A DNA stretch of 21,719 nucleotides from Nitrososphaerota archaeon (GCA_030611185.1 JAUWQG010000008.1:1-21719); one strand, 5' to 3'. Shown: positions 6,841 to 15,123, counted from the stretch's first letter. Translations and numbers: made by a program. Notes: generated by a model not told the origin, from the letters alone.

Positions 6841-7597
6841 CGTTTTCTTTGTGGGATGTGGACCAGGTGATCCAGAATTAATCACAGTTAAAGCAAAAAA
6901 ATTAATTCAAAAAGCAGATGTCGTAGTTTACTCTGGTTCTTTAATTCCTCCTAAAATTCTCAAGCTTTGCAAAAAAGGAAAACTCTATGATGCTGCTGGA
7001 TTAGTAAGAGAAGAAATTTTTGACATTTTGTGTAAAAATGCAAAAAAAGACAAACTAGTTGTAAGATTACATGATGGTGATCCCTCAATTTATGGTGCAA
7101 TAAAAGAGCAAATCGACAACTTGCAGGAAAAAGGAATTTCCTCCATCGTTGTACCTGGTGTGACTGCATTTTTAGCCTCAGCAGCGGCATTAGAAACTCA
7201 ACTTACTCTTCCAGGCGTAACTCAGACCATTATTGTAACTAGGGCAGAATCTAGAACAAAGGTTCCAAAAAGAGAAAAGATTGCAGAATTGGCAAAACAC
7301 AAGGCAACTTTAATTTTCTATCTAAGCGTTCATCTACTCTCTGATATAGTAAAAGAATCCCTTGCCGGTGGCTACAAAAAATCTACCCCAGTCGCTGTAG
7401 TTTATAGGGCAAGTTGGGAAGATCAAAAAATTGTTAAAGGCACACTAGGTGATATCGTAAAAAAAATTAGAGATGAAAAAATTACAAGAACCGCCATTGT
7501 AATTATTAGTAACGTGATTGATTCAAAATCTTATGAATATTCAAAACTTTATGATAAAAAATTTAGTCATGGATATAGAAAATCAAAAATCAAATAG
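6833..7597 (+). CDS. cbiF: Cobalt-precorrin-4 C11-methyltransferase CbiF
   Basis: The 254-residue protein starts at GTG 6833, eight bases before the end of cbiL. Tetrapyrrole methylase motifs are in order: FVGCGPGDPELITVKA at the N-terminus, the CbiF-typical VVYSGSLIPP (31-40), RLHDGDPSIYGAIKEQ (78-93) for SAM binding, VPGVTAFLASAAAL, and near the end VYRASWEDQKIVKGTL. These distinguish CbiF/CobM from the other ring methylases. The enzyme methylates C11 of cobalt-precorrin-4. The other corrin genes expected (cbiG, cbiH, cbiE, cbiC) are not in the window. The 3' end overlaps the convergent racemase-like gene by eight bases. Confidence 0.93.
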   Translation: MSNVFFVGCGPGDPELITVKAKKLIQKADVVVYSGSLIPPKILKLCKKGKLYDAAGLVREEIFDILCKNAKKDKLVVRLHDGDPSIYGAIKEQIDNLQEKGISSIVVPGVTAFLASAAALETQLTLPGVTQTIIVTRAESRTKVPKREKIAELAKHKATLIFYLSVHLLSDIVKESLAGGYKKSTPVAVVYRASWEDQKIVKGTLGDIVKKIRDEKITRTAIVIISNVIDSKSYEYSKLYDKKFSHGYRKSKIK

Positions 7598-8354
7598 ATA
7601 AAAAATTTATTTTGTTTTTAATGCCAATATTGTTTAAATTATTTTGAAATATTTTAGTTTGATCAGATGAAAATATTTTTAATAAATTCCTCTTTGATTG
7701 TTTACTTTTAGTCTTTTTTAAAATTTTATCAGCAATACTTTCTGCAGGATCTATAAATTGAATATTTGGAAATTCCAATTCCAAAATTGGTTTCAAAAAT
7801 GGTAAATGAGTACTAGATAATGTAGCAACATCTATGTTATTTTTTAAAAAATTATCTCTTAAAGATTTTATGATAATTTTTTTACAATATTTTTTATTTT
7901 CAATAAATTTTCCAGATTCTACTAATTGAACAAGATTTGAAGCATTAATCTTATGGATCCTAATTTTTTTTGAAATTTTACATTTTTTTATATATTCTGA
8001 TAAATTTTTACTTTTTACAACTGTTTTTGTAGCAAGTACTGCAATATTATTAGTACTCGATTTATGGGCAGCTTCTTTGATTGGTGGGTTTACTCCAATA
8101 ATTTTTTTGTTTGTTATTTCAAGCATTATTGTGGGCGTATTTGATCCGATTACAATTAACTCTGGTTGGAATTTTTTTTCAAGTAGGTCAATGGATTTTT
8201 TTACAATTTGTTCTAACTGTTTTTTTGTTTTATTTCCATATGGAAAATTTTTTTGGTCAGCAAAATAGATTATCTCCGCCTTACAGACCTTTTGTATGGC
8301 TTTGATTATGGATAAAGAACCTAATCCTGAATCAAAAACGGCAATTCTGGCCAT
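7590..8354 (-). CDS. Glutamate/aspartate racemase-family protein lacking both catalytic cysteines
   Basis: From ATG 8354 the protein has 254 residues and starts MARIAVFDSGLGSLS, the MurI N-terminus; an ATG seven codons upstream (8375) would extend it. Numbering from 8375, the family landmarks are Asp15 in FDSGLG, FPYGNKT (44-50), the first catalytic motif reading GSNTP (Ser78 where MurI has the Cys of CNTA), and the second reading SSTHLP (Ser188 where MurI has the Cys of GCTH; His190 kept). Both acid/base cysteines are therefore serine, while their partner Asp and His remain. Two-base proton-transfer racemization in the MurI manner looks unlikely. The true reaction is unknown; archaea of this group make no peptidoglycan. 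It faces the cobalamin genes tail to tail. The fold call is confident; the activity is not. Confidence 0.8.
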   Translation of the reverse strand: MARIAVFDSGLGSLSIIKAIQKVCKAEIIYFADQKNFPYGNKTKKQLEQIVKKSIDLLEKKFQPELIVIGSNTPTIMLEITNKKIIGVNPPIKEAAHKSSTNNIAVLATKTVVKSKNLSEYIKKCKISKKIRIHKINASNLVQLVESGKFIENKKYCKKIIIKSLRDNFLKNNIDVATLSSTHLPFLKPILELEFPNIQFIDPAESIADKILKKTKSKQSKRNLLKIFSSDQTKIFQNNLNNIGIKNKINFLSI

Positions 8355-8391
8355 CGATGTCAATTTCTTGAGCATGCATATAGTTTGTTAG

Positions 8392-8418
8392 CTAAATTTA
8401 GTCTAAAGTTGATCTAAA
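8392..8418. repeat. CTAAA elements phased at 11 bp upstream of cdvB
   Basis: CTAAA begins at 8392, 8403 and 8414, exactly 11 bases apart, and again at 8446, 32 bases on (three turns). The first is part of the palindrome CTAAATTTAG (8392-8401). They fill the 105-base divergent gap between the racemase-like gene and cdvB (84 bases if the upstream racemase start at 8375 is used), and could be a promoter plus phased protein-binding sites. In AT-rich DNA chance is possible. Confidence 0.35.
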
Positions 8419-8459
8419 TACACACCCCTCATTAAGAATCAATTTCTAAATCACCCAAC

Positions 8460-9107
8460 ATGCCAAACTTCGACAAGACTTGGGCTCGACAAGAGACCCA
8501 AAGTGTAACTGGCAAATTACGTGATGCAGTACAACCACAAGGTGCATTAAAACCACGAATTCAAACCGCAGTAAATAAACTTCAAGTCCAAATTAGTAAG
8601 ATGGACTCGATGTTAGGAAAACTGCACGAAAGAGATGCGCAACTCTTCAAGAGAATCGTGACTGCAATGCAACAACATGATACTAGCACAAGTAAGGTTT
8701 TGTCAAACGAATTAGCTGAAATTCGTAAAGTTACAAAAATGCTCGGCAATGCAAGAATGTCATTGGAACAAGTTCAATTACGATTGACAACTATTCATGA
8801 CTTGGGCGATGCAATGGTAGCAATTGGACCAGCGATGTCAACAATGAAGGGATTGAAGTCATCACTTGGAAGATTCATGCCAGAAGCAGACTCAGAATTG
8901 AATGCAATGACTCAGACACTCAATGGATTAATGATGGACTCCTTGGCAGGGGACTCATTCAGCCTTGATACTGATTCTTCAAGTGAAGAAACTGATAAGA
9001 TTCTTCAAGAAGCTTCTGCTGTTGCTGAACAACAGATTGGAGAAAAATTCCCATCTGTACCAACTCAAACCGGACTTTCGTCTCCATCTTCATCTTCATT
9101 TGAATAG
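8460..9107 (+). CDS. cdvB: ESCRT-III-like cell division protein CdvB (Snf7 domain)
   Basis: The 215-residue protein is an archaeal Snf7-domain/CdvB homologue: a basic first helix region (about 10-55), long helices up to about 155 (LHERDAQLFKRIVTAMQQHD, LSNELAEIRKVTKMLGNARM, LEQVQLRLTTIHDLGDAM), then an acidic, Ser-rich linker. CdvB polymers constrict the membrane at division, remodelled by the CdvC ATPase. Near the C-terminus, EKFPSVPTQ (195-203) resembles the proline-containing MIM2 motif that binds the CdvC MIT domain. No winged-helix domain of the kind that binds CdvA in Sulfolobus CdvB follows; the protein ends in a Ser-rich tail. cdvA and cdvC are not adjacent. It may be one of several CdvB paralogues. 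Confidence 0.88.
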   Translation: MPNFDKTWARQETQSVTGKLRDAVQPQGALKPRIQTAVNKLQVQISKMDSMLGKLHERDAQLFKRIVTAMQQHDTSTSKVLSNELAEIRKVTKMLGNARMSLEQVQLRLTTIHDLGDAMVAIGPAMSTMKGLKSSLGRFMPEADSELNAMTQTLNGLMMDSLAGDSFSLDTDSSSEETDKILQEASAVAEQQIGEKFPSVPTQTGLSSPSSSSFE

Positions 9108-9147
9108 AGGATTTAGGCGAAACGTCACTCTTTTTGTTTTTCTTTAT

Positions 9148-10323
9148 TTATCCCCAAACTTTCTCTTTGAAGGTAAATTTTTTGTTAAGAATGTAATTTC
9201 CAAAGGCTGCTGAAAGAACAGCTAGAATCAAAGAAATAGGATAAGATAATTGATATTCATCAACTAAATAAAATACCATTCCTAGTTGGACTAGTGCACC
9301 AAGAGAACTAAATGTTACAAATTTTCCATATTGTTTCAATGTTCTTTTCTTGGAAAAGTCCCTATCACCAAATGTCCAAGTTTTATTTAACAGAAAATTG
9401 GTGGTAATTGATGCTATAATTCCAATCAAGGTGGCATGTAAATACCATAAATCCGATATTCCACCTGCAAACAGCAAGGAAATTAAATAATTTACTCCAA
9501 AACCAGATAATCCTACGGTATAGAATCTACTTGCTTTGGATAGAAACCTAACAGAATCACGCCTTTCTTCTTTTTCTTTAGATTTTCCAAATTTGTACAA
9601 CTTCCATGCTGATTTGAAATAATCTGTAACTGTTGATCTATCTAATTTACTGGAACCAAAACTCCTATTTTCAAATGTATAAGGAATTTCTTTTACATCA
9701 ATTCCGCTTTTCTTTACCAGAATTTCTAATAGGATTTTGTAACCAATGGCGTCAAAATTAATTCCTTTTAAAATATTTTTTTTAAATGCAAAAAATCCTG
9801 ACATGGGATCTTTTGTTTTTACCCCCAATCCTTTTTTTGCAATTAGAGTTGCAACTTTACTCATTATTTTTCTTTTTAGGGTCCAACCGTTTATTTTACC
9901 TCCGCTGATATATCGTGAAGCAATCACCATATCGCATTGATATTTTTTTAATGATTCTATCATTTTTGGAATAATCTGTGGTGGATGAGAAAAATCACTA
10001 TCCATTACAACAATAGTGTCTCCTTTTGCTCGTTGAATACCGCTAAGAATTGCAGAACTTAGACCATTTTTGGAAGTTCTGTGGATAATATCCATTGTGT
10101 ATCCTGCAATTTTCTTTACATTTTTTAGATATTCCTCTACAATCTTACCTGTAGAATCCGGAGAATTATCATCAACAACAATTGCCTCAGCGGTAAGATT
10201 TTTTGGTAAATTTTCACCTATTGATTTTAGAATTTGAATAATATTTCTAGACTCATTATAAGTAGGAATAATTATGGAAATTTGGGCATTTTTTCCAGGA
10301 ATAACCTCCATCGCCTCAGACAT
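9148..10323 (-). CDS. Dolichol-phosphate mannosyl/glucosyltransferase-like GT2 fused to GtrA domain
   Basis: The 391-residue protein joins two domains. Residues 14-235 are a family 2 glycosyltransferase of the dolichol-phosphate mannose synthase type: IIIPTYNESRNI (17-28), VVDDNSPDSTG (49-59), the catalytic VMDSDFSHPP (106-115), ASRYISGG (135-142) and MSGFFAF (174-180). Residues 262-388 are a GtrA-like four-helix membrane domain with the repeated motifs NFLLNKTWTF (309-318) and NYILNKKFTF (376-385). Such proteins load a sugar on a polyprenol phosphate at the membrane for glycosylation of surface proteins or lipids. The sugar cannot be told from sequence. It is monocistronic, with its own Shine-Dalgarno, and ends 40 bases from the convergent cdvB. 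Confidence 0.9.
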   Translation of the reverse strand: MSEAMEVIPGKNAQISIIIPTYNESRNIIQILKSIGENLPKNLTAEAIVVDDNSPDSTGKIVEEYLKNVKKIAGYTMDIIHRTSKNGLSSAILSGIQRAKGDTIVVMDSDFSHPPQIIPKMIESLKKYQCDMVIASRYISGGKINGWTLKRKIMSKVATLIAKKGLGVKTKDPMSGFFAFKKNILKGINFDAIGYKILLEILVKKSGIDVKEIPYTFENRSFGSSKLDRSTVTDYFKSAWKLYKFGKSKEKEERRDSVRFLSKASRFYTVGLSGFGVNYLISLLFAGGISDLWYLHATLIGIIASITTNFLLNKTWTFGDRDFSKKRTLKQYGKFVTFSSLGALVQLGMVFYLVDEYQLSYPISLILAVLSAAFGNYILNKKFTFKEKVWG

Positions 10324-10328
10324 ACGTT

Positions 10329-10334
10329 CCCTCC
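10329..10334 (-). promoter_or_regulatory. Strong Shine-Dalgarno GGAGGG for the GT2-GtrA gene
   Basis: On the minus strand GGAGGG ends five bases before the ATG at 10323. This is the clearest ribosome-binding site in the window and fixes this start, in contrast to the mostly leaderless neighbours. Confidence 0.65.
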
Positions 10335-10434
10335 AAAAATCAAGGGTTATTAATTTTTAAAAAATATCATCCCCATGCCTGATTTTGTGCCTGAAGATTG
10401 TACCTAAAATTTTAATTTACTTTTTTTAATTGAA

Positions 10435-11892
10435 TTAAGGAAATGAAGTATATTCAGAAAGAATAGAGTTTAAATCAGAAATTTTCATTCTTTTTTGTTC
10501 CATACTATCTCTCATCCGTATAGTGATGGTATCATCTTCCAAAGTTTGATGATCTACAGTTATTGCAAATGGCGAGCCTATCTCATCCAATCTTCTATAT
10601 CTTCTTCCTATTGCACCAGAATGATCCAAGAATGCATCAAATTTTCTTTTTACCTGAAGATAAATCTCATCTGTTTTTTCTTTCAATCCGTCCTTTTTTA
10701 CTAAAGATAAGACTCCTACATGAATTGGAGCAAGATAAGGTTTAAGCGACAAAACTGTCCTTTCATTTTCTTTATCATCCCTCAAACTATGTTCTAAAAT
10801 TGTATACAAACTTCGATCAATGCCCATTGATATTTCAAATACATGTGGAAGAACTTTTTCATCATTATCCATTACTTCAAATTTTTCTTTACTTTTTTTA
10901 GCATGACTAGAAAGATCATAATCTGATCTATAATTACATGCAACTAATTCTAACCAACCAATAGTTGTTTCAACTTCAAAATCAAAAGCGACTTCTGCGT
11001 AAAATGCTTTTTCTTTATCCCCAAGTTTTCTAAACCTACTTTTTGTAATATCAATTCCTGTTTTTTCATAAAATTCAGTTAAAATTCCCAAATAATATGC
11101 AACAAATCTATTTGGAATTACTCCAGATTCTACAGCCTCTTTGCAGGTCATAGAAATTGGTTCAGAATCAGTTTGAACTCTTATTACCGTATCTTGAATT
11201 TCTGAAAATCTTTCAATTTCATCTAATTTTTTAGGATTACAAAATACTTCAATTTCTGCCTGATAAAATTCACGTAGTCGAAGTAAACTCTGCCTTGGAG
11301 CTATTTCATTTCTAAAACTTTTACCAACTTGAGCAATTCCAAGAGGTAATTTTCCACGCATTATTTTAAACAGTCTTGGAAAATCTACGAAAATAGATTG
11401 ACATGTTTCAGGTCTTAGGTAAGCAGTCTCTTCTTCGGGACCAATTCCTACTCTAAACATCATGTTAAATTTTTTAGTATTCTCAAAATCACCTTTACAT
11501 TTTGGACATTTAATGCCATTTTCTTTAATAGCATTATCAAATTCCACCAAATCTGCACTTTCAGGAATCTCGATTTTTGCAATTTCAGATATGGTTCTAT
11601 CTGCTCTAAAAGTTGCTTTACACTTTGTACATTTTATGATAGGATCAGCAAAATTTCCTAAATGTCCTGATGCCTCAAAAACTGATGTTGACATTATTTG
11701 TGAACCATCTATCTCAAGCATTCCATCTCTTCTAACCAATTCCCTTCTCCATAATTCAAGAAATTTATTTTTCAATCCCACACCAGATGGACCATACTCC
11801 CAAAATCCAGCTTGTGCATCAGCATAAATTTCACAACTTGGAAAATAGAATCCCCGTTCAAGTGCCAATTTCATTACATCTTCATAATTCAT
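10435..11892 (-). CDS. glyS: Glycyl-tRNA synthetase, archaeal/eukaryal dimeric type
   Basis: The 485-residue class II synthetase charges tRNA-Gly with glycine. Its N-terminus (MNYEDVMKLALERGFYFPSC, then EIYADAQAGFWEYGPSG) is diagnostic. Two CxxC pairs (Cys88/Cys91 and Cys129/Cys132) form the zinc-binding insertion typical of archaeal GlyRS. Motif 2 lies at about 190-215 (GKSFRNEIAPRQ...LREFYQAEIE), motif 3 is the GIDRSLYTILEHS region, and the last ~95 residues are the anticodon-binding domain. It is somewhat shorter than many archaeal homologues. It follows nfo by 32 bases in the same direction, but an AT-rich box and GAGAGATGG before its ATG may give it its own promoter and ribosome site. 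A tRNA-Gly gene is about 8 kb away. Confidence 0.94.
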   Translation of the reverse strand: MNYEDVMKLALERGFYFPSCEIYADAQAGFWEYGPSGVGLKNKFLELWRRELVRRDGMLEIDGSQIMSTSVFEASGHLGNFADPIIKCTKCKATFRADRTISEIAKIEIPESADLVEFDNAIKENGIKCPKCKGDFENTKKFNMMFRVGIGPEEETAYLRPETCQSIFVDFPRLFKIMRGKLPLGIAQVGKSFRNEIAPRQSLLRLREFYQAEIEVFCNPKKLDEIERFSEIQDTVIRVQTDSEPISMTCKEAVESGVIPNRFVAYYLGILTEFYEKTGIDITKSRFRKLGDKEKAFYAEVAFDFEVETTIGWLELVACNYRSDYDLSSHAKKSKEKFEVMDNDEKVLPHVFEISMGIDRSLYTILEHSLRDDKENERTVLSLKPYLAPIHVGVLSLVKKDGLKEKTDEIYLQVKRKFDAFLDHSGAIGRRYRRLDEIGSPFAITVDHQTLEDDTITIRMRDSMEQKRMKISDLNSILSEYTSFP

Positions 11893-11924
11893 TTAACCAT
11901 CTCTCTTATTTTTTATAATATTTT

Positions 11925-12764
11925 TTATGCTAGCTCCTTCACAATTTTTACATTTTCAAAATCGTCTCTAGTATCATCAATTGGAGTTTCTAGGATGATT
12001 GGAATTTTTTTCTTTGATATGAATTTAATTACTGCAGTCATTCCTTCTTTACCAATACTTCCTAAACCTATATGATAATGTCTATCTAGATTACAACCTA
12101 TTTCTCCTTTAGCATCATTAAGATGTAAAATTTTTAGATTTTCCATTCCAACATGTTTTTCAAATTCCTTAAACGTTTCTTTGACATTTTTCTCAGTTCT
12201 TAAATCATAGCCAGATACAAATGCATGACATGTATCTAAACAAATTCCAAACTTTTTTTCAGGTTTTAATTGCCTAAAAATTTCTCCCAGCTGTGCAAAA
12301 TCAGATCCAACAGAATTTTTTTGCCCAGCAGTATTCTCCAATAAAATCATAACATCGTTTTTTACTTGACCAGCTTTTGTTAATCCTTTTACAAGTCTCT
12401 TTATTCCTGCTTCCTCACCTGTTCCCAAATGACTTCCAAGATGCGTCACAAGATATGGTATTCCTAATTTTCCACACCTTTCAACTTCTCCAATTAAAGA
12501 ACTGACAGATTTTTCAAATCCATCTTCCTTGGGGGACGAAAGATTAGGTAAATATGGCATATGGGCACAAGTAGCAAACCTATCAATTTTATTAGCACTT
12601 AGCTTCTCTTTGAAATTTTTAACATCAGGATCTGTCAGTTCCTTTGCATGCCATCCTCTTGGATTTCTGGTAAAAATCTGAAAAGCTGAGCATTTTCTTT
12701 CAACAGCATTATCTACTGCCTTGTCAATTGAACCTGAAATTGAAACATGGCAACCGACTAACAT
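11925..12764 (-). CDS. nfo: Endonuclease IV (AP endonuclease)
   Basis: The 279-residue protein incises DNA 5' to abasic sites in base-excision repair. Every zinc ligand of the trinuclear site can be placed: His68 (CAHMPYLPN), His108 (THLGSH), Glu143 (LLENTAG), Asp177 and His180 (CLDTCHAF), His214 (LHLNDAKG), Asp227 and His229 (LDRHYHIG), and Glu259 (ILETP). The length equals that of the bacterial enzyme. The start at ATG 12764 is set by a box A (12787-12796) 27 bases upstream and by the VGCHVSISG N-terminus, which has no room to extend. It is transcribed leftward with glyS and divergently from priL. Confidence 0.96.
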   Translation of the reverse strand: MLVGCHVSISGSIDKAVDNAVERKCSAFQIFTRNPRGWHAKELTDPDVKNFKEKLSANKIDRFATCAHMPYLPNLSSPKEDGFEKSVSSLIGEVERCGKLGIPYLVTHLGSHLGTGEEAGIKRLVKGLTKAGQVKNDVMILLENTAGQKNSVGSDFAQLGEIFRQLKPEKKFGICLDTCHAFVSGYDLRTEKNVKETFKEFEKHVGMENLKILHLNDAKGEIGCNLDRHYHIGLGSIGKEGMTAVIKFISKKKIPIILETPIDDTRDDFENVKIVKELA

Positions 12765-12786
12765 GTTTGATGATTTTATCTAATCA

Positions 12787-12796
12787 TTATTTAAAT
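12787..12796 (-). promoter_or_regulatory. Box A for nfo
   Basis: ATTTAAATAA on the minus strand is centred 27 bases before the nfo ATG, consistent with a leaderless start. Confidence 0.5.
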
Positions 12797-12824
12797 CACC
12801 AATTGGCTTGAAAAGAAAACCAGA

Positions 12825-12834
12825 TTTTTAAGTA
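12825..12834 (+). promoter_or_regulatory. Box A for the primase operon
   Basis: TTTTTAAGTA is centred about 25 bases before the priL ATG at 12854. With the nfo box it makes an 89-base divergent promoter region between a repair and a replication gene. Confidence 0.5.
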
Positions 12835-12853
12835 AACTAAGTAAATTACTAGC

Positions 12854-13891
12854 ATGCTTACTCTGGGACACGATGAAATTACAAGATATCCTTTCTTAAC
12901 AGATGCAGGTCAATATCTCAAAGATAAAGGATTTTCTTTATCTCAATTCGGCACAGACCCTGTTCTAAAGATTTCAGTTGAAAAGGCATTTAATAGAATT
13001 GTAGTTGCTACTGAGGGAAAAGTTTACAATTCCGATTTAATAGATGGACAGGCATCAAAACCACATGTTATAGAATTAGAGGTTTTTTCATTTCTTTTAG
13101 CAATAGTTTTGATAAAACTTTCAGGTATGTCCACTTTAGTTAAACGATTTGCGTTGGCTGAGGCCAGAAGAGCTGAATCTTATCTTAAAGAAGATTTAGG
13201 AAAAGCTTCTAGCCAATCAGAAATTGATTTAATAAAAAAAATTATTTTTGAGTTATCTGGAATTGAAGTCAATAAAAAAGATGATTTTTTTACAATACAC
13301 GTATCTGATTATCTTAAACAATCTGCAACTTTTCACGAACGAGAATGGAAATTAATTAATCGACATGTGGAAAATGGAAAAGTCTTTCTTAATTCTGAAA
13401 AAATTATTAGATTACTTCGAAAGGAAATAGGAGTTTACATTAGTTCAAAAATAAATAAAGCACCTGTTCCAGAAATGATTCCTGGATTAGAAACTGAGGT
13501 GAAGAACCTAATTTCAATAGCAAAAAAATTTACACCAATATTTGTGACTACTGGAGAATATCCACCATGTATAAAACATGCAATAAACGTTCTAGAAAAA
13601 GGTGAGAATCTTCCTCATTCTGGAAGATTTATGCTTGCTACTTTTTTGCTTTCCAAAGGTCAATCCGTAGAACAAATTGCACCACTTTTTAAAAATGCTC
13701 CTGATTACAATGAACGTGTAACACTTTATCAACTAAATAATCTGGCTGGAAATTCTGGAAGTGGTACACAATATACTTGTCCTTCATGCCAGAAACTAAC
13801 AACACAAAATCTTTGTTTTGCTACCTCAGAATGTGATAATATTATTAATCCATTACAATTTGGAAGGAAGCGGAAATATGAAAGAAACTGA
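12854..13891 (+). CDS. priL: DNA primase large subunit PriL
   Basis: The 345-residue protein is the regulatory subunit of the archaeal/eukaryal primase. The N-terminal half is helical (DEITRYPFLTDAGQYLKDKG start). The C-terminal iron-sulfur domain starts at about 225 with EYPPCIKHA (Cys239) and the SGRFMLATFLLSKG helix (256-269), followed by YTCPSC (Cys309/Cys312), Cys321 and Cys327, from which the four [4Fe-4S] ligands come. PriL contacts the template and initiating nucleotide and regulates primer length. The last 14 bases overlap priS, so the two subunits are co-translated. A box A about 25 bases upstream suggests a leaderless start at this ATG. Confidence 0.93.
   Translation: MLTLGHDEITRYPFLTDAGQYLKDKGFSLSQFGTDPVLKISVEKAFNRIVVATEGKVYNSDLIDGQASKPHVIELEVFSFLLAIVLIKLSGMSTLVKRFALAEARRAESYLKEDLGKASSQSEIDLIKKIIFELSGIEVNKKDDFFTIHVSDYLKQSATFHEREWKLINRHVENGKVFLNSEKIIRLLRKEIGVYISSKINKAPVPEMIPGLETEVKNLISIAKKFTPIFVTTGEYPPCIKHAINVLEKGENLPHSGRFMLATFLLSKGQSVEQIAPLFKNAPDYNERVTLYQLNNLAGNSGSGTQYTCPSCQKLTTQNLCFATSECDNIINPLQFGRKRKYERN
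13862..13867 (+). promoter_or_regulatory. Internal ribosome-binding site for priS
   Basis: GGAAGG lies ten bases before the ATG at 13878, within the priL coding sequence. It supports starting priS there rather than at the in-frame ATG 60 bases upstream, whose extra residues do not look like primase. Confidence 0.5.
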
Positions 13892-14999
13892 TATTAAATT
13901 TCTTGAAAATGCATTCAAAAAATATTATTTTGAACATTCTGATCTTATTAGAGTTCCTGAACGTACAATTGAAAGAGAATTTGGTTATCAAAAATTTAAT
14001 TTTGGAATGATTCGTCATATCTCAATTAAAGATAACAAAGAATTACGTTTACTATTAATGCAAAATATTCCATCTGATGTTTATTGCTCAAATGCATACT
14101 ATTCTTTTCCCGACTTACCTATGAAAGAAAAAGATTGGAAAGAAGCTGATCTGATTTTTGATATAGATGCAAAGGATCTTAATTTATCGTGTAGAGAAAA
14201 TCACACAATATCAATTTGTAATAATTGCAAAGAAATATCAAAAAATTCTGAACATTGTATTAAATGTAAATCCTCCAAATTAGAAAAAAAATCTGTAGCT
14301 TGCAAAAATTGTATAAATTCCTCGAAAACTGAAGTATCCAAATTAATTGAAGTGCTAACTGATGATCTTGGAGTAATTAAAGAAAATATTCATGTTTATT
14401 TTTCTGGCAACGAAGGATTTCATGTTTATGTCTATAATTCAGATTTTCAAACACTTGGATCTAGAGAAAGATCCGATCTAGCTGATTATATTATGTTTAA
14501 GGGGATAATTCCTGAAACTTTTGGAATGAAGAAATTTAAACCTGATAAAAATTTGTTTCCAAATCTTGATGAAAATGGTTGGCGAGGAAGATTCTCAAAG
14601 GAAGTTTTTGGTTCTAAATCTAGACGACCAAAAATTATTTCGCAATTAATTGCAAATGGTCATTCTTCTTTTCTAAAAACACTTGATGATGTATCAGAAA
14701 AAATTGGTGTAAAAATTGATCCTAATGTAACAATGGATATTCACAGAATCTTTAGATTACCTGGTTCAATTAACAGTAAAAGTGGATTATCAAAAATCCT
14801 ATGTAACGATCTTCAAAAATTTGACCCTTACTTAGAATCTTGTATTCTTAATGACGATTCTATTGAAATCACTGCTAATTGCCCAATTGAATTCAAACTA
14901 AAGCACAAAAAATTTGGACCCTACCAAAATGAGGTAGTAACTGTACCCACATATGCAGCAGCCTACATGATTTGTAAAAATCTGGCTACAATTTCTTAA
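13878..14999 (+). CDS. priS: DNA primase catalytic subunit PriS
   Basis: The 373-residue protein synthesises RNA/DNA primers. The catalytic FDIDAKD (Asp95, Asp97) and the FSGNEGFHVYV loop (Ser176, His182) are the metal- and triphosphate-binding motifs of archaeo-eukaryotic primases. A third acidic residue is likely in KIDPNVTMDIHRIFRLPGS near 280. Between the first two motifs is a zinc region with Cys114/Cys117 and Cys127/Cys130, plus a further Cys142/Cys145 pair. I start it at 13878, where MKETDIKFLENAFKKYY matches the family and GGAAGG precedes. An in-frame ATG at 13818 would add 20 residues encoded within priL and is unlikely. The gene is followed by a 124-base T-rich gap. Confidence 0.94.
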   Translation: MKETDIKFLENAFKKYYFEHSDLIRVPERTIEREFGYQKFNFGMIRHISIKDNKELRLLLMQNIPSDVYCSNAYYSFPDLPMKEKDWKEADLIFDIDAKDLNLSCRENHTISICNNCKEISKNSEHCIKCKSSKLEKKSVACKNCINSSKTEVSKLIEVLTDDLGVIKENIHVYFSGNEGFHVYVYNSDFQTLGSRERSDLADYIMFKGIIPETFGMKKFKPDKNLFPNLDENGWRGRFSKEVFGSKSRRPKIISQLIANGHSSFLKTLDDVSEKIGVKIDPNVTMDIHRIFRLPGSINSKSGLSKILCNDLQKFDPYLESCILNDDSIEITANCPIEFKLKHKKFGPYQNEVVTVPTYAAAYMICKNLATIS

Positions 15000-15088
15000 A
15001 TTTTTTAAATATTCTTCTCTATCTACTCGAAAATTTGATTCTTTCTCGTTATTAACTCTAAAATTTTCTTTGTTATTTTAGATTATTC

Positions 15089-15109
15089 TGGTAAGACATT
15101 AATTTACCA
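15089..15109. promoter_or_regulatory. Inverted repeat spanning a likely box A before the UPF0182 gene
   Basis: TGGTAA (15089-15094) and TTACCA (15104-15109) are perfect inverted arms flanking GACATTAAT. The AT-rich ATTAATTTA inside it sits about 24 bases before the TTG start, so a dimeric regulator bound here would block the promoter. Confidence 0.35.
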
Positions 15110-15123
15110 ACCCACAAGAAAGT

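Noticed and set aside
10375..10407. Short ORF and TGCCTGA direct repeat between glyS and the GT2-GtrA gene
   Set aside because: Ten codons with no supporting signal; a seven-base repeat twelve bases apart is weak in this composition.
13818..13877. Upstream ATG extension of priS
   Set aside because: The 20 extra residues lie in the priL coding region and do not resemble primase. ATG 13878 has GGAAGG before it and a family-like N-terminus.
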